Shown in pieces: positions 32,379 through 40,567 of a DNA stretch of 46,523 nt (its first letter is position 1; each line of letters begins with the position of its first letter). Made by a program: the position numbers and the translations under genes. A model generated the notes under the pieces. That model was not told where the DNA came from and made no database searches. It saw nothing but the letters and a program-made list of their open reading frames with translations. The DNA is taken from contig JAJUJY010000013.1 in assembly GCA_029265085.1 (NCBI GenBank), positions 1 to 46,523 on the forward strand, read 5' to 3'. The stretch comes from Chloroflexota bacterium (GTDB taxonomy: Bacteria; Chloroflexota; Anaerolineae; Anaerolineales; Anaerolineaceae).

Positions 32379-33071
32379 CTAAGGGAATAATCGCCGGGCT
32401 TTGACTTCAGCCACGGCATCCGGGCGATAGCGGTAAAGCTGTGCAGGGCGACCTTCACCCATGCGGCGGTGTGGAGTCGCTTCGATAATGCCTGCTTCCA
32501 GGATGCGCCGGCGAAAATTGCGCTTATCCAGCTTCTCGCCAAGAATTAACTCGTAGGTGTGCTGCAGCTCGCTTAAGGAGAATGATTCGGGCAGAAGTTC
32601 AAATCCTACTGCGGTATATTCTAATTTGTACCGCAGCCGCCTTAATGCATATTCCAGAATATCCTGGTGATCAAGGATCATTTTGGGCAGGTCGTTCACC
32701 GCGAACCATTGGGTCTGGTTCGTTTTGGGCGAAAAGCGGTTTAAGGCATCACTGGCCACCAGTGAAAAATAGACCACTGAAACCAGGGGAGCTTGCGGGC
32801 GGCGGTGTAGATCGCCGTACGTGTATAACTGTTCGGTGTACACTTCGGTCAGGCCGGTGTTTTTTTCAATGCACTGGGTCGCTGCCGATTCCAGGCCGCA
32901 ATTTGTCGGAATAGATTGTCCGGGTAAAGCCCATTGATTTTCATGCCCATCCATTTCCGCTGATTGCAGCAGCACTTTTAAATGACTGCCGTGCAGTGTG
33001 AAAATGACAACGAGGACTTCAAGATCGGCCAATTGGAGCATGGTAGGTGTTGAGTAAATTGGGGCTTCCAT
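32379..33071 (-). CDS. NrtR-like Nudix-domain transcriptional regulator
   Basis: The 230-residue protein has an N-terminal Nudix fold (VVIFTLHGSHLKVLLQSA, then WALPGQSI) joined to a C-terminal winged helix (LDKRNFRRRILEAGIIEA and RRMGEGRPAQLYRYRPD). The Nudix box is degenerate: ESAATQCIEKNTGL lacks the expected REUxEE glutamate set, so hydrolysis is unlikely. NrtR regulators sense ADP-ribose derivatives and control NAD or related genes. No such gene is next to it. The start lacks a clear Shine-Dalgarno, and two TATAAT boxes lie just upstream (33102-33097, 33080-33075). Confidence 0.85.
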   Translation of the reverse strand: MEAPIYSTPTMLQLADLEVLVVIFTLHGSHLKVLLQSAEMDGHENQWALPGQSIPTNCGLESAATQCIEKNTGLTEVYTEQLYTYGDLHRRPQAPLVSVVYFSLVASDALNRFSPKTNQTQWFAVNDLPKMILDHQDILEYALRRLRYKLEYTAVGFELLPESFSLSELQHTYELILGEKLDKRNFRRRILEAGIIEATPHRRMGEGRPAQLYRYRPDAVAEVKARRLFP

Positions 33072-33186
33072 AAGATTATAGAAAGGGTTAAGATAGATTA
33101 TAACTGATATTCATTGCAGACAACTTTGATTTTCATCGAAAACCATTGTCCGAATAAGGATGAAGGTGCGACCTCAGGAGGAAAAA

Positions 33187-34146
33187 ATGCCACGGAAGGG
33201 AAGAATCATCATCGCAATCAGCCTGCTGATCTTGGCTGCATTAGCCTGCAATTTGCCGTCTCAAACTGCCCCGCCGCCTGATCTGCCTACGCCAGACTTG
33301 ACGATGACGGCCCTTTTCTCGATGTTAAGTCCTGTGCCAGGAACTGCGACACAAGCGCCAGTGATTGCCACGACACAGCCAGTGGTGGTGATTGCCACAA
33401 CCGCAGTACCGCCAACTTCAACCGTTGTTGTTGCTACCCAGGTGCCGCCAACCAATACCAATGTGCCGTCCACCGTGACGAGTACCCCGGCCTTGCGGAC
33501 TTCGGGTAAGTTCAATGCGGCGTATATGTCCAAAGCACCTGTATTAGACGGTGTTTGGGATGAATGGACCCAAGATGCATACCCGATGAAGTTTGTGGTG
33601 TACGGCGCAGGAAACCGTACGGGTAAAGAAGACCTGGAGGGATCTTTCCGGATTGGCTGGGATAATAACAATCTTTACCTGGCGGTAAAAGTGCTGGATG
33701 ACGAATATGTGCAAAATGCAACCGGGCAGGATATTTATAAAGGCGACAGCATTGAGCTGCTGCTGGACCTGGACCTGTCTGGTGATTTGAGCAGCGCCCA
33801 GCTTAATAGTGATGATTACCAGTTGGGTATTTCACCCGGTAAGCCGGATGTTAAAGGCACCAAAGAGGCGTATTTGTGGTTCCCATCCAATGTGGCTGGC
33901 GGCCGCTCGCAGGTGCAAATTGCATCGGTTAGTTCCACGTCAGATGGCGTGTACCGGATTGAAGCAGCAATCCCCTGGAGTGTGTTTGGGGTTTCACCTT
34001 CTGCTGGCCGGCAGTTTGGATTTGCGGTATCTGTATCGGATAATGACAATACCAGCAAAAATGAACAGCAGAGCATGGTCTCTTGCATTTCTACCCGCAC
34101 TTTGACGAACCCAACCACCTGGGCTTTGCTGACCTTAACCCGTTAG
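33187..34146 (+). CDS. lipoprotein with a CBM9-like domain
   Basis: The 319-residue protein starts at an ATG after AGGAGGAAAAA. It has a lipoprotein signal (IIIAISLLILAALAC, lipobox LAALAC), a Pro/Thr-rich linker (PTPDLTMT, PTSTVVVATQVPPTNTN) and a C-terminal beta-sandwich domain. That domain has APVLDGVWDEWTQDAYP, FRIGWDNNNLYLAVKVLDD, YKGDSIELLLDLD and IEAAIPWSVFG, which are the landmark strands of family 9 carbohydrate-binding-like domains. It is exposed on the cell surface and may bind glycans. No enzyme domain is present. Confidence 0.88.
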   Translation: MPRKGRIIIAISLLILAALACNLPSQTAPPPDLPTPDLTMTALFSMLSPVPGTATQAPVIATTQPVVVIATTAVPPTSTVVVATQVPPTNTNVPSTVTSTPALRTSGKFNAAYMSKAPVLDGVWDEWTQDAYPMKFVVYGAGNRTGKEDLEGSFRIGWDNNNLYLAVKVLDDEYVQNATGQDIYKGDSIELLLDLDLSGDLSSAQLNSDDYQLGISPGKPDVKGTKEAYLWFPSNVAGGRSQVQIASVSSTSDGVYRIEAAIPWSVFGVSPSAGRQFGFAVSVSDNDNTSKNEQQSMVSCISTRTLTNPTTWALLTLTR

Positions 34147-34180
34147 TTATTTTTTTAGCGTAACTATTTGCGGTAAAGTT

Positions 34181-34211
34181 ACTCCCCACCCTTTGGTGGG
34201 GAGTTTTTTTT
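34181..34211 (+). terminator. terminator after the CBM9-like gene
   Basis: ACTCCCCACC-CTTT-GGTGGGGAGT with eight T at the 3' side. It also separates the convergent thioredoxin-like gene. Confidence 0.9.
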
Positions 34212-35048
34212 CTAGAATAAAATACTTGCCAGTTCGCTGCGGTATTGGCGGGTGAGCGGGTCTGTGTCGCCCATTAATTCCAGCAGGCTCAAGATCACTT
34301 GATGCGCCTGACCGCGCGCGTAATGTTTATCCTGGCGCAGCACATCCAATAAGCCGTCTAATGCAGCCGGGATTCGCCCGCGTCCGGCCAGGCGGATACA
34401 GTTCCAATAGGCGGCGTCTAATTCGCTGTCTGTATCACCAGAACGCTGGGCAAATCTAACCAGATCTTTCGCAAAAGGGCGTAATTTTTCAGCCTGGGCA
34501 TACTGGCGGCTGGCTGGAAACGTCTCTAGAATCAGCATAGCCTCGCGTGCTTTGCCCTGTCCCAGCAGCGATTTACTTAAACCAAGCAGTCCTTCGGCGT
34601 TGTCCGGGTCATTTTCCAAAATTTCGCGGAACAGTGTTTCAGCTGTTGGCCAATCATGATCGCTAAGGATGCTGTCTGCTTTCTCTACGGCTAGTGCGGC
34701 TGGGCTGGGTGGTTGAATTCGGCTTAGAATTTCTCGCAGGCGGAATTCGGGCTGCGCACCGACAACTTCCGCGGTGATTTCACCGGAAGAAAAGATTTTA
34801 ATGGTCGGCAGTGTGCGTACACTGAAACGTAAAGCAAGGTTGGGGCTTTCGTCCACATTAACGCGTGCCAAACGGAAAGTCCCGCGGGCTTCATGCGCCA
34901 GTTTTACCAGAATTGCGCTGATTTCTTTGCATGGCCGGCACCAGGATGCCCAAAAATCAACCACCACGGGAATATTTTGGGAATATGCAACGACTTCATA
35001 TTCGAAATCGCTTTCATTTACGTCAAGGATGTAGTCTGGTGTCATCAT
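34212..35048 (-). CDS. thioredoxin-TPR protein (CnoX/YbbN-like)
   Basis: The 278-residue protein has an N-terminal thioredoxin domain with active site W36-C37-R-P-C40 (FWASWCRPCKEI) and the cis-proline segment VRTLPTIKIF. Helical TPR-type repeats follow (for example WPTAETLFREILENDPDNAE and GKAREAMLILETF). The architecture is that of CnoX/YbbN holdases, which assist chaperonins; the intact CxxC also allows redox work. Start chosen at the first of two adjacent ATG codons, 7 bases after GGAG. Cytoplasmic. Confidence 0.87.
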   Translation of the reverse strand: MMTPDYILDVNESDFEYEVVAYSQNIPVVVDFWASWCRPCKEISAILVKLAHEARGTFRLARVNVDESPNLALRFSVRTLPTIKIFSSGEITAEVVGAQPEFRLREILSRIQPPSPAALAVEKADSILSDHDWPTAETLFREILENDPDNAEGLLGLSKSLLGQGKAREAMLILETFPASRQYAQAEKLRPFAKDLVRFAQRSGDTDSELDAAYWNCIRLAGRGRIPAALDGLLDVLRQDKHYARGQAHQVILSLLELMGDTDPLTRQYRSELASILF

Positions 35049-35144
35049 CTCGATACTCCGGGTCATCAAGCCAATCAATAATATATTACGCTAAAACTTG
35101 ATCCGTTTAGACCAAATTTTAACGGAAAGTTATTAGAATTTCAT

Positions 35145-35166
35145 CGGATTTTGTCAGCAAAATCCG
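35145..35166 (-). terminator. hairpin after the 139-residue gene
   Basis: CGGATTTTG/CAAAATCCG perfect 9-base-pair stem with a 4-base loop, 7 bases after the stop at 35173. There is no T run, so termination is uncertain. Confidence 0.45.
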
Positions 35167-35172
35167 AAAACC

Positions 35173-35592
35173 TTATTCATCATCCGATGCCGGAGCACTG
35201 GGTTGGTCCAGGCGGATGACCTCACCGTGGAAGTTAATAATAACTCGAAAGCCCATCATTCCCATATAAGCTCGCCCGGCTTCGGGAATACCCGATTCGA
35301 AAAGCTGCTGAAATTGTTTTTCGATGTTTTTTAGCTGATTTTCAATGATTGCCCGCGAGAAAAGGTCATCCTGCCCAAGCATTTTAGCGGTCTGCTCACT
35401 TAGCAGGTCTTCATTCCCTTCAATTTGGGATTTCATCATGTCCAGAACCTGCCGGTCAACCTCTTCACTAGGAATATGGCGGCGAAAACCAGCATCATTA
35501 ACGACAAAAAATGGTACACCACCGACATAGGCAACCTCTACGGGTTGGTCGTTTTCGTCAATTACCAATCCGGCAAACAGTGGTTGTTTCAT
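35173..35592 (-). CDS. conserved-looking hypothetical protein
   Basis: The 139-residue, mostly acidic soluble protein starts with a beta-type segment (GLVIDENDQPVEVAYVGGVPFF) and has long helices in the middle (LSEQTAKMLGQDDLFSRAII) and an acidic end. I recognise no family. It starts 10 bases after the LURP-one-like gene, so it belongs to the same transcript. Confidence 0.7.
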   Translation of the reverse strand: MKQPLFAGLVIDENDQPVEVAYVGGVPFFVVNDAGFRRHIPSEEVDRQVLDMMKSQIEGNEDLLSEQTAKMLGQDDLFSRAIIENQLKNIEKQFQQLFESGIPEAGRAYMGMMGFRVIINFHGEVIRLDQPSAPASDDE

Positions 35593-35601
35593 AGGGTTCG
35601 C

Positions 35602-36186
35602 TTACTCCTGGCGGCCTTCAATGGCAGCTAATAATATTGCCGCGGCTATACCTAACCGGCGGTCAATTCTATGGAATGAATCCAGGCTAAAATCCAGGTC
35701 CAGTTCATAGCGGAACAGATTAAAGCGCTGGCGAATATCCACCACTCTTTGGTCGCCGATGAGTACATCATAATTTTGTGGAAGCAATGATCCAAGAAGC
35801 AAGCGGCGCAGCATAGCCAAACCGGCAGAGTCTTCTTTAAGGATTGCGATTAAGTTTTGTCCTGGATCCAAAATTTCCCATTCATCCTGAACAATTGATC
35901 GAAAACCCTTGCGCCGGAGTGTGCCGATATGGGCTTGGGTATAAGGATCAAATACATCATAGGCAGCGGAAAAATCCATGATATTGCGTGCCTGGATGAG
36001 CAGCACTTCCTGAGTCATGTTTTCATCCGAGTAAACGCGAATATCTTCGCGCAGTTTAAACATTTTTTGGCGGCTAAATAACACCATTTGTTCGGAGGCG
36101 TTATAAATCCGGAAAGTGCCGGTCAGTGCAAAAACCTGCCGTCGTAACGTGTATCGGTCAGAGGTAAAAGCAGAGAGTGTGGTCAT
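35602..36186 (-). CDS. LURP-one/scramblase-like (tubby-fold) protein
   Basis: The 194-residue protein matches the LURP-one-related/phospholipid scramblase-like family by its repeated beta-strand pattern (RYTLRRQVFALTGTFRIYN, KMFKLREDIRVYSDE, TQEVLLIQARNIMDFSAAYD, HIGTLRRKGFRSIVQDEWEI). The C-terminus has a hydrophobic helix (LGIAAAILLAAIEG), as in tubby-type folds. Bacterial members have no settled role. The start overlaps the end of the Tat L,D-transpeptidase gene by 4 bases (ATGA), which ties it to envelope genes. Confidence 0.8.
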   Translation of the reverse strand: MTTLSAFTSDRYTLRRQVFALTGTFRIYNASEQMVLFSRQKMFKLREDIRVYSDENMTQEVLLIQARNIMDFSAAYDVFDPYTQAHIGTLRRKGFRSIVQDEWEILDPGQNLIAILKEDSAGLAMLRRLLLGSLLPQNYDVLIGDQRVVDIRQRFNLFRYELDLDFSLDSFHRIDRRLGIAAAILLAAIEGRQE

Positions 36187-37268
36187 GTTCCTGGATATTC
36201 TCCTATCGTTTCAACGATTGTACCGCTTTTTTCAATTACCGTCATTTCTTTCAGTGGGACGTATGGGGTTGTCCAACGATAAATCCACCGCGCATCTTGC
36301 GGAGATAAATTTATGCAGCCGTGACTGCGCGGCCTGCCGTAATTATTATGCCAATAGGTGCCGTGAATGGAAATGCCATTATCGATCAAATAGCTGACCC
36401 ATGGGATGCCGGGCAAATCATAACTGTTTGGGGCGGCCGGGTCTCCGGCTGCCATGTGCCGTGAGGGGCGCTTCCGGCTGGTGACATAAATTCCCTCCGG
36501 AGTCCGGTAATCGCCATCACGGAAACGAGCACCGGTTGCGGTGCGGGTCATGAAGACTGGTTGATCGGCTTCATATGCGATGACATATTGCTCAGGCAGA
36601 TGGATTTCGATGCGCTTGTCTCCAGCGGATACCATTGGCGAGAGGGGTGCAACCTCATCTGCCGTGATAATGTGTACATGGGCTGCGTTGACATAAAATT
36701 GCAGATCCCATTTATCATCCTGAATCTGGTACCAGGTGGTGCCGTCGGAGGTGGTCAATGTGCCAAATACCCAATACGTGGTTGCATAGTATAAACGGTA
36801 TGCAAGGCGGTCTTTCTTTTGCGGATCTTTGTAGGTGTCTGTAAAAGGGACGGTTACCTCAACCAATTGTCCTTCCGGCGCAATTTGACTGGCAGCAGGA
36901 TTTGTGCGGATTTCTACTGGCTGAACTCCACCTGAGTGAACATAACTTTCATGGTTAATTTGGTACCAGACCCGATTGTGCCCTGAACTGTCATCCCCTA
37001 AAGTGATCGCCGTGATGGGCAGAACCAAATCCTGCCAGTACGACTTTTTGAGGTTTGCCTTAAACGACGGCTGGTCATAGCCATCAATTTTACTGGTTAA
37101 GACTCTCCCAAGCGTAGGTGTATCATCCATTAATGGGGCGGGTTCACCCTGGCGAAAACCAAGCTTTGCATACGGCAGCCAAAACAGATTTAGCAAAACA
37201 GCACTGGAGCGCTTTAAAAACTCCCTGCGGGAGATTAAAGCAAGCTGTTCGCGGTGAAATGCTGCCAT
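36183..37268 (-). CDS. L,D-transpeptidase (YkuD) with Tat-like signal
   Basis: The 361-residue protein has an N-terminal twin-arginine signal (SRREFLKRSSAVLLNLFW) and a middle region with two SH3-like repeats (YQINHESYVHSGGV, WYQIQDDKWDLQFYVNAAHV). The C-terminal YkuD domain has the catalytic H-x-SHGCINL and C318. YkuD enzymes cross-link peptidoglycan by 3-3 bonds or attach proteins. It starts one base after the preceding YkuD gene ends and has no own Shine-Dalgarno, so translation is probably coupled. Confidence 0.9.
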   Translation of the reverse strand: MAAFHREQLALISRREFLKRSSAVLLNLFWLPYAKLGFRQGEPAPLMDDTPTLGRVLTSKIDGYDQPSFKANLKKSYWQDLVLPITAITLGDDSSGHNRVWYQINHESYVHSGGVQPVEIRTNPAASQIAPEGQLVEVTVPFTDTYKDPQKKDRLAYRLYYATTYWVFGTLTTSDGTTWYQIQDDKWDLQFYVNAAHVHIITADEVAPLSPMVSAGDKRIEIHLPEQYVIAYEADQPVFMTRTATGARFRDGDYRTPEGIYVTSRKRPSRHMAAGDPAAPNSYDLPGIPWVSYLIDNGISIHGTYWHNNYGRPRSHGCINLSPQDARWIYRWTTPYVPLKEMTVIEKSGTIVETIGEYPGT

Positions 37269-37269
37269 G

Positions 37270-38415
37270 CTATTCGTGAATATTAACCAGGGTGCCGATA
37301 CTGGCCTGCTCAAAAATCCAACCAGCTTCATCGGTGCGCAGATTGACACAGCCGTGACTCATAGGGGTGCCGAAATTATTGTGCCAATAGGTTCCGTGCA
37401 GCCCGTAGCCCTTATAGAAATACATTACATAGGGCACATCTGGTAAATAATATCCTGGCCCAGACATGTCTGCGTATCTGTACATCACATAGATATTAAA
37501 TTGTCCAATGACTGTGGGATGCTGCCAGGTACCTGTGGATACCACAAAACTGTTTAAGAGGGTATTTCCGCGGTAGGCATACAGCATCTGGTCACTGAGA
37601 TCAACATCTACCCAAAATTCATCTTCACCGACATTTTCCGGTGCATCTGCATAGGCGGGTGTGGGCTCTTCCGTTGGAGGCGGCTCAGTAGATGTCGGCT
37701 CGGGTGTGTCTGTTGGTGTGGGTGTGGGATTGTCTGTTGGTGTGGGTGTATAGGTTGGTGTTGGCGTGTAAGTGGGGGTGGGAGTAAAGGTGGCGGTTGC
37801 GGTAGGTGTTAAGGACGGTTTAAACAATGCCCCAACCGGGCGTGCCGCAGAAGGGTTACCGGCCAGAGCTACCTCGATATTTGGCAGCAGCAGCCAGAAC
37901 AGGAATGCCAGGCAAAAGACAAAGACTGCGGCTACAGTCGGAATCATCCATGCAGGAATGCCTGAAGGATTGCTTTTTGTCTGTGCGGGCTGGATGCGCG
38001 GTTTGTGCGGCACAACGACTTGCGAGACTGGTTTATGAACCCGGACGGGTGCGGTATCGGAGGGCCTGGGCTCAAAGGTTTTTACCGGCGCGGGTTCTTC
38101 AATCCGCGGCTGCGCAGGGAGGGTTGAGGAGGTCGGTTTTTGAAGTTCTGCGTCGCGCAAGCGCTGTACAGCCCAATGCATCCCTTTGCGGGCTCGTCGA
38201 CTGTTTGGGTTCGCCTCTAGCGCCTTTTTTAAGTATTCCAGGCTTTGGCGCGGTTCTGCCAGTGCAGCCAGGATTAACCAACCATCTTCCAATTGGGGGT
38301 TGATCTGGACAGCCTGGTGAGCCAGCCGACGGGCTTCCGTGCGCTGGCCCTGGCGGATCGCCTGGTTAGCCAGCCTGGTCAATTCAAGGGCGCGTTGAGG
38401 GTTTAAATCAGTCAT
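37270..38415 (-). CDS. membrane-bound TPR-YkuD L,D-transpeptidase
   Basis: The 381-residue protein has a cytoplasmic TPR-like N-terminus (ALELTRLANQAIRQGQRTEA, AVQINPQLEDGWLILAALAE), one membrane helix (WMIPTVAAVFVFCLAFLFWL), and a Pro/Thr-rich stalk with repeated YTPTPT units. The extracellular YkuD domain has IHGTYWHNN-type histidines and catalytic C356 in SHGCVNL. A cytoplasmic TPR fused to an outside transpeptidase suggests that an internal partner positions the enzyme. AGGAAA precedes the ATG. It follows the amidase gene by 14 bases. Confidence 0.92.
   Translation of the reverse strand: MTDLNPQRALELTRLANQAIRQGQRTEARRLAHQAVQINPQLEDGWLILAALAEPRQSLEYLKKALEANPNSRRARKGMHWAVQRLRDAELQKPTSSTLPAQPRIEEPAPVKTFEPRPSDTAPVRVHKPVSQVVVPHKPRIQPAQTKSNPSGIPAWMIPTVAAVFVFCLAFLFWLLLPNIEVALAGNPSAARPVGALFKPSLTPTATATFTPTPTYTPTPTYTPTPTDNPTPTPTDTPEPTSTEPPPTEEPTPAYADAPENVGEDEFWVDVDLSDQMLYAYRGNTLLNSFVVSTGTWQHPTVIGQFNIYVMYRYADMSGPGYYLPDVPYVMYFYKGYGLHGTYWHNNFGTPMSHGCVNLRTDEAGWIFEQASIGTLVNIHE
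37723..37800 (-). repeat. low-complexity coding repeat (Pro-Thr stalk)
   Basis: Imperfect units of about 18 bases, rich in GT on the plus strand, encode PTPTYTPTPTYTPTPT. This is an extracellular spacer and a likely site for length variation. Confidence 0.75.
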
Positions 38416-38429
38416 GCGTTTCGTCTTTC

Positions 38430-39188
38430 CTAGGGCACACTCTCGTTACGGATATAACACAAGATACCAGCAGTAATTCCATCAGCGATCAAATCGGGGC
38501 GTTCGGTGAGAATTTGGCGATCCAGGTTTAAGAAGCCGGTTTCAATAATCGCAGCGGTGGTATTGCTATTAATTTCTCGGAAGGTGTGGTATTCCTTCAT
38601 GTCTTGGGTAACTGTATTCTGGTGGTACCCCATATTGGTGGTGCGGGCATACCGGTCCACCATACAGGCGCGCAGCCGTTCAGCTTTTTCAGGGAAAGCG
38701 GAAGAATAAGCAGCGGCGACTTTGAACCCTGTTGCCTGGTCATTGATATAGTCGCAGGAATCATTATGAATTGAAATCAGAGCCAGGGCCTGGTATTCGT
38801 ATAGCTTTTCGTCGAACTCTTTGAGTAAGTCAACCTGGTAACCTTCATCCACCAGCCGTTTTTGAACGCGGCTGGCAATATCCAGATTGACATCGACCTC
38901 GCGTAAACCATCCGAGCATACTGCACCAGGGTCATTGCCCCAGTGGCCTGCAACAATGCCAATCCGTGCAGCCGGTGGACGGGTGGGTGTCGGCACTATC
39001 GAGGTCGGGTCCACCCGCCATGCCTGAAACATGTTATCCAGCATCTGGTTGGAAAACAAATTTGCGGGTGTCCAGAGAGTGAATAGGGTTGCCATCACAA
39101 GCGCAATGGTTACAACCGAGGATACCATACTAAAAATACTGGTTTTTTTAGGCTCGTTGCTGGTGGAAAAAATCGTTTTATCACTCAT
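38430..39188 (-). CDS. N-acetylmuramoyl-L-alanine amidase (Amidase_3 type)
   Basis: The 252-residue protein has a membrane anchor (about 18-38), a Pro-rich spacer, and the zinc amidase domain with H82 (AGHWGNDPGA), E97 (GLREVDVN), H141 (ISIHNDS) and the catalytic E216 (AAIIETGFL). All metal and catalytic positions of the family are present. It removes stem peptides from glycan. First gene of the envelope cassette. The start is uncertain: no Shine-Dalgarno precedes it, and a weak promoter (TTGCGG, 18 bases, TATATC) ends only 9 bases before the ATG. Confidence 0.85.
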   Translation of the reverse strand: MSDKTIFSTSNEPKKTSIFSMVSSVVTIALVMATLFTLWTPANLFSNQMLDNMFQAWRVDPTSIVPTPTRPPAARIGIVAGHWGNDPGAVCSDGLREVDVNLDIASRVQKRLVDEGYQVDLLKEFDEKLYEYQALALISIHNDSCDYINDQATGFKVAAAYSSAFPEKAERLRACMVDRYARTTNMGYHQNTVTQDMKEYHTFREINSNTTAAIIETGFLNLDRQILTERPDLIADGITAGILCYIRNESVP

Positions 39189-39311
39189 AATATTAATGAT
39201 ATACCTTAATTTGACCTCTGACCGCAAGTCCTGTTTCGTGTAGGTGGATTTTCCGGAAGATCCCATGCCAACCTGGGAATTGAATCAGGCTATACAGGAT
39301 CGCTATAGTAC

Positions 39312-39340
39312 TTGACGGTCAATGCGGTAAAAAGTATAAC
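39312..39340 (+). promoter_or_regulatory. promoter of the flavin reductase-AMMECR1 pair
   Basis: TTGACG (39312-39317), 17-base spacer, TATAAC (39335-39340). Leader about 90 bases. Confidence 0.8.
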
Positions 39341-39435
39341 CAAGTTAGGCATGCGCAAACAGATGCAAGTCTATTGCCAGTTTGCAATTTCCGGAAACAT
39401 TATGAAAGTATTATAACGGAACGGAGACCAAACCA

Positions 39436-39924
39436 ATGCAACCATTATCCGACGAATTGCGCCAGGTGATGCGCCAGTGGACTACCGGTGTTGCAGTTGT
39501 AACAACTCGAGCTGGCCAGCACACTCACGGGATGACCGTCAACTCCTTTACTTCTGTATCTTTAGAGCCGCCGATGATAACGGTCACCATGGCAAAAGAT
39601 ACGCGTACGTTTGCGTTGGTGCTCGAATCGAGGATGATTGGTATCACCGTTTTACGCGCGGGGCAGGAAGAAATCTCCGACCGGTTTGCTGGCCGAATTG
39701 GCGAGGATGGTGATCGTTTTGCAGGGCTGGAAACCTTTTCAATGGCAAGCGGGGCACCGTTGATTTCGGGCGGGCTAGGGTACCTCGACTGTAAAATTGT
39801 CCACCAGTATGAAATGCAAAATTCTGTTTTGTTTGTCGCAGAGGTGATCGATGCGCGGTTGGAAAATGGGGCTGCGCCATTGATTTATCATAATCGCGAG
39901 TATTATCATGGGGTGGTTAAATGA
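39436..39924 (+). CDS. flavin reductase family protein (HpaC-like)
   Basis: The 162-residue flavin-binding protein has typical motifs: RQWTTGVAVVTTRAGQHTHGMTVNSFTSVSLEP (cited in parts as TTGVAVVTT and GMTVNSFTSVSLEPP), FAGRIGEDGDRF, and the C-terminal PLIYHNREYYH. Family members reduce FMN or FAD with NAD(P)H, or bind flavin for other uses. The ACGGAG site lies upstream of the ATG. The stop overlaps the next gene by 4 bases. Confidence 0.9.
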   Translation: MQPLSDELRQVMRQWTTGVAVVTTRAGQHTHGMTVNSFTSVSLEPPMITVTMAKDTRTFALVLESRMIGITVLRAGQEEISDRFAGRIGEDGDRFAGLETFSMASGAPLISGGLGYLDCKIVHQYEMQNSVLFVAEVIDARLENGAAPLIYHNREYYHGVVK

Positions 39925-40493
39925 GTCAGACAGCGTTATCCCTTGAGGAACAAAAAATTCTGCTTGAATTGGCCAGAGAAGCACTGATAACTGCTGTGAA
40001 TGGGCGGTCTTTACCTCCCATTGACCTTTCTGAATTGCCAGAACGGCTGCAGGCGCCTGGCGCTAGTTTTGTCACCCTGACAAAGCACGGGGATTTGCGC
40101 GGTTGCATTGGCATCCTTGAGGCAGATACGCCGCTGGCTCAAGATGTGCGCGAACATGCGGTTGCGGCAGCATTGGATGATTACCGGTTTCCTCCGGTGC
40201 GTCCTGAGGAATTGGATAGTCTGAATATCGAAATTTCCTATCTTACAACTCCACACCCATTGGAGTATCAGGATGCTGAAGATTTGCTCAGTAAATTACG
40301 TCCGCATATTGATGGAGTCGTTCTGCGGGATGGACCACGCCGGGCAACTTTTTTACCCCAGGTATGGGAGAAAATTTCTCGCCCGGAGATTTTTCTGGAC
40401 CAGTTATGTTTAAAAATGGGCGCACCAAAAAATTTATGGCGCACACGCAAGATCAGGGTTGAGGTATATCAAGTGCAAGAATTTCATGAATAA
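39921..40493 (+). CDS. AMMECR1-domain protein (AmmeMemoRadiSam protein A type)
   Basis: The 190-residue protein has the conserved AMMECR1 core: FVTLTKHGDLRGCIGIL, AALDDYRFPPVRPEELDSL, IEISYLTTPHPLE and RATFLPQVWEKI. In other genomes it is found with a MEMO-family protein and a radical SAM enzyme (AmmeMemoRadiSam). Neither is in this window. Its ATGA overlap with the flavin reductase gene indicates co-translation. Biochemical role unknown. Confidence 0.9.
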   Translation: MSQTALSLEEQKILLELAREALITAVNGRSLPPIDLSELPERLQAPGASFVTLTKHGDLRGCIGILEADTPLAQDVREHAVAAALDDYRFPPVRPEELDSLNIEISYLTTPHPLEYQDAEDLLSKLRPHIDGVVLRDGPRRATFLPQVWEKISRPEIFLDQLCLKMGAPKNLWRTRKIRVEVYQVQEFHE

Positions 40494-40512
40494 AAGGTTT
40501 AATTAAAAATCA

Positions 40513-40545
40513 AAACCGGTGAGATTTGGTCTCACCGGTTTTTTG
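40513..40545. terminator. terminator between AMMECR1 and DUF4013 genes
   Basis: AAACCGGTGAGA/TCTCACCGGTTT stem with a 5-base loop, T run after it on the plus strand and A-rich sequence before it. It can stop both convergent units. Confidence 0.88.
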
Positions 40546-40567
40546 CCTCAAAGAATTGAATAAGTGT

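Noticed and set aside
39188..39266. Longer N-terminus for the amidase, starting at 39266
   Set aside because: It would overlap the weak promoter region and adds a polar segment with no family support; the start remains uncertain.
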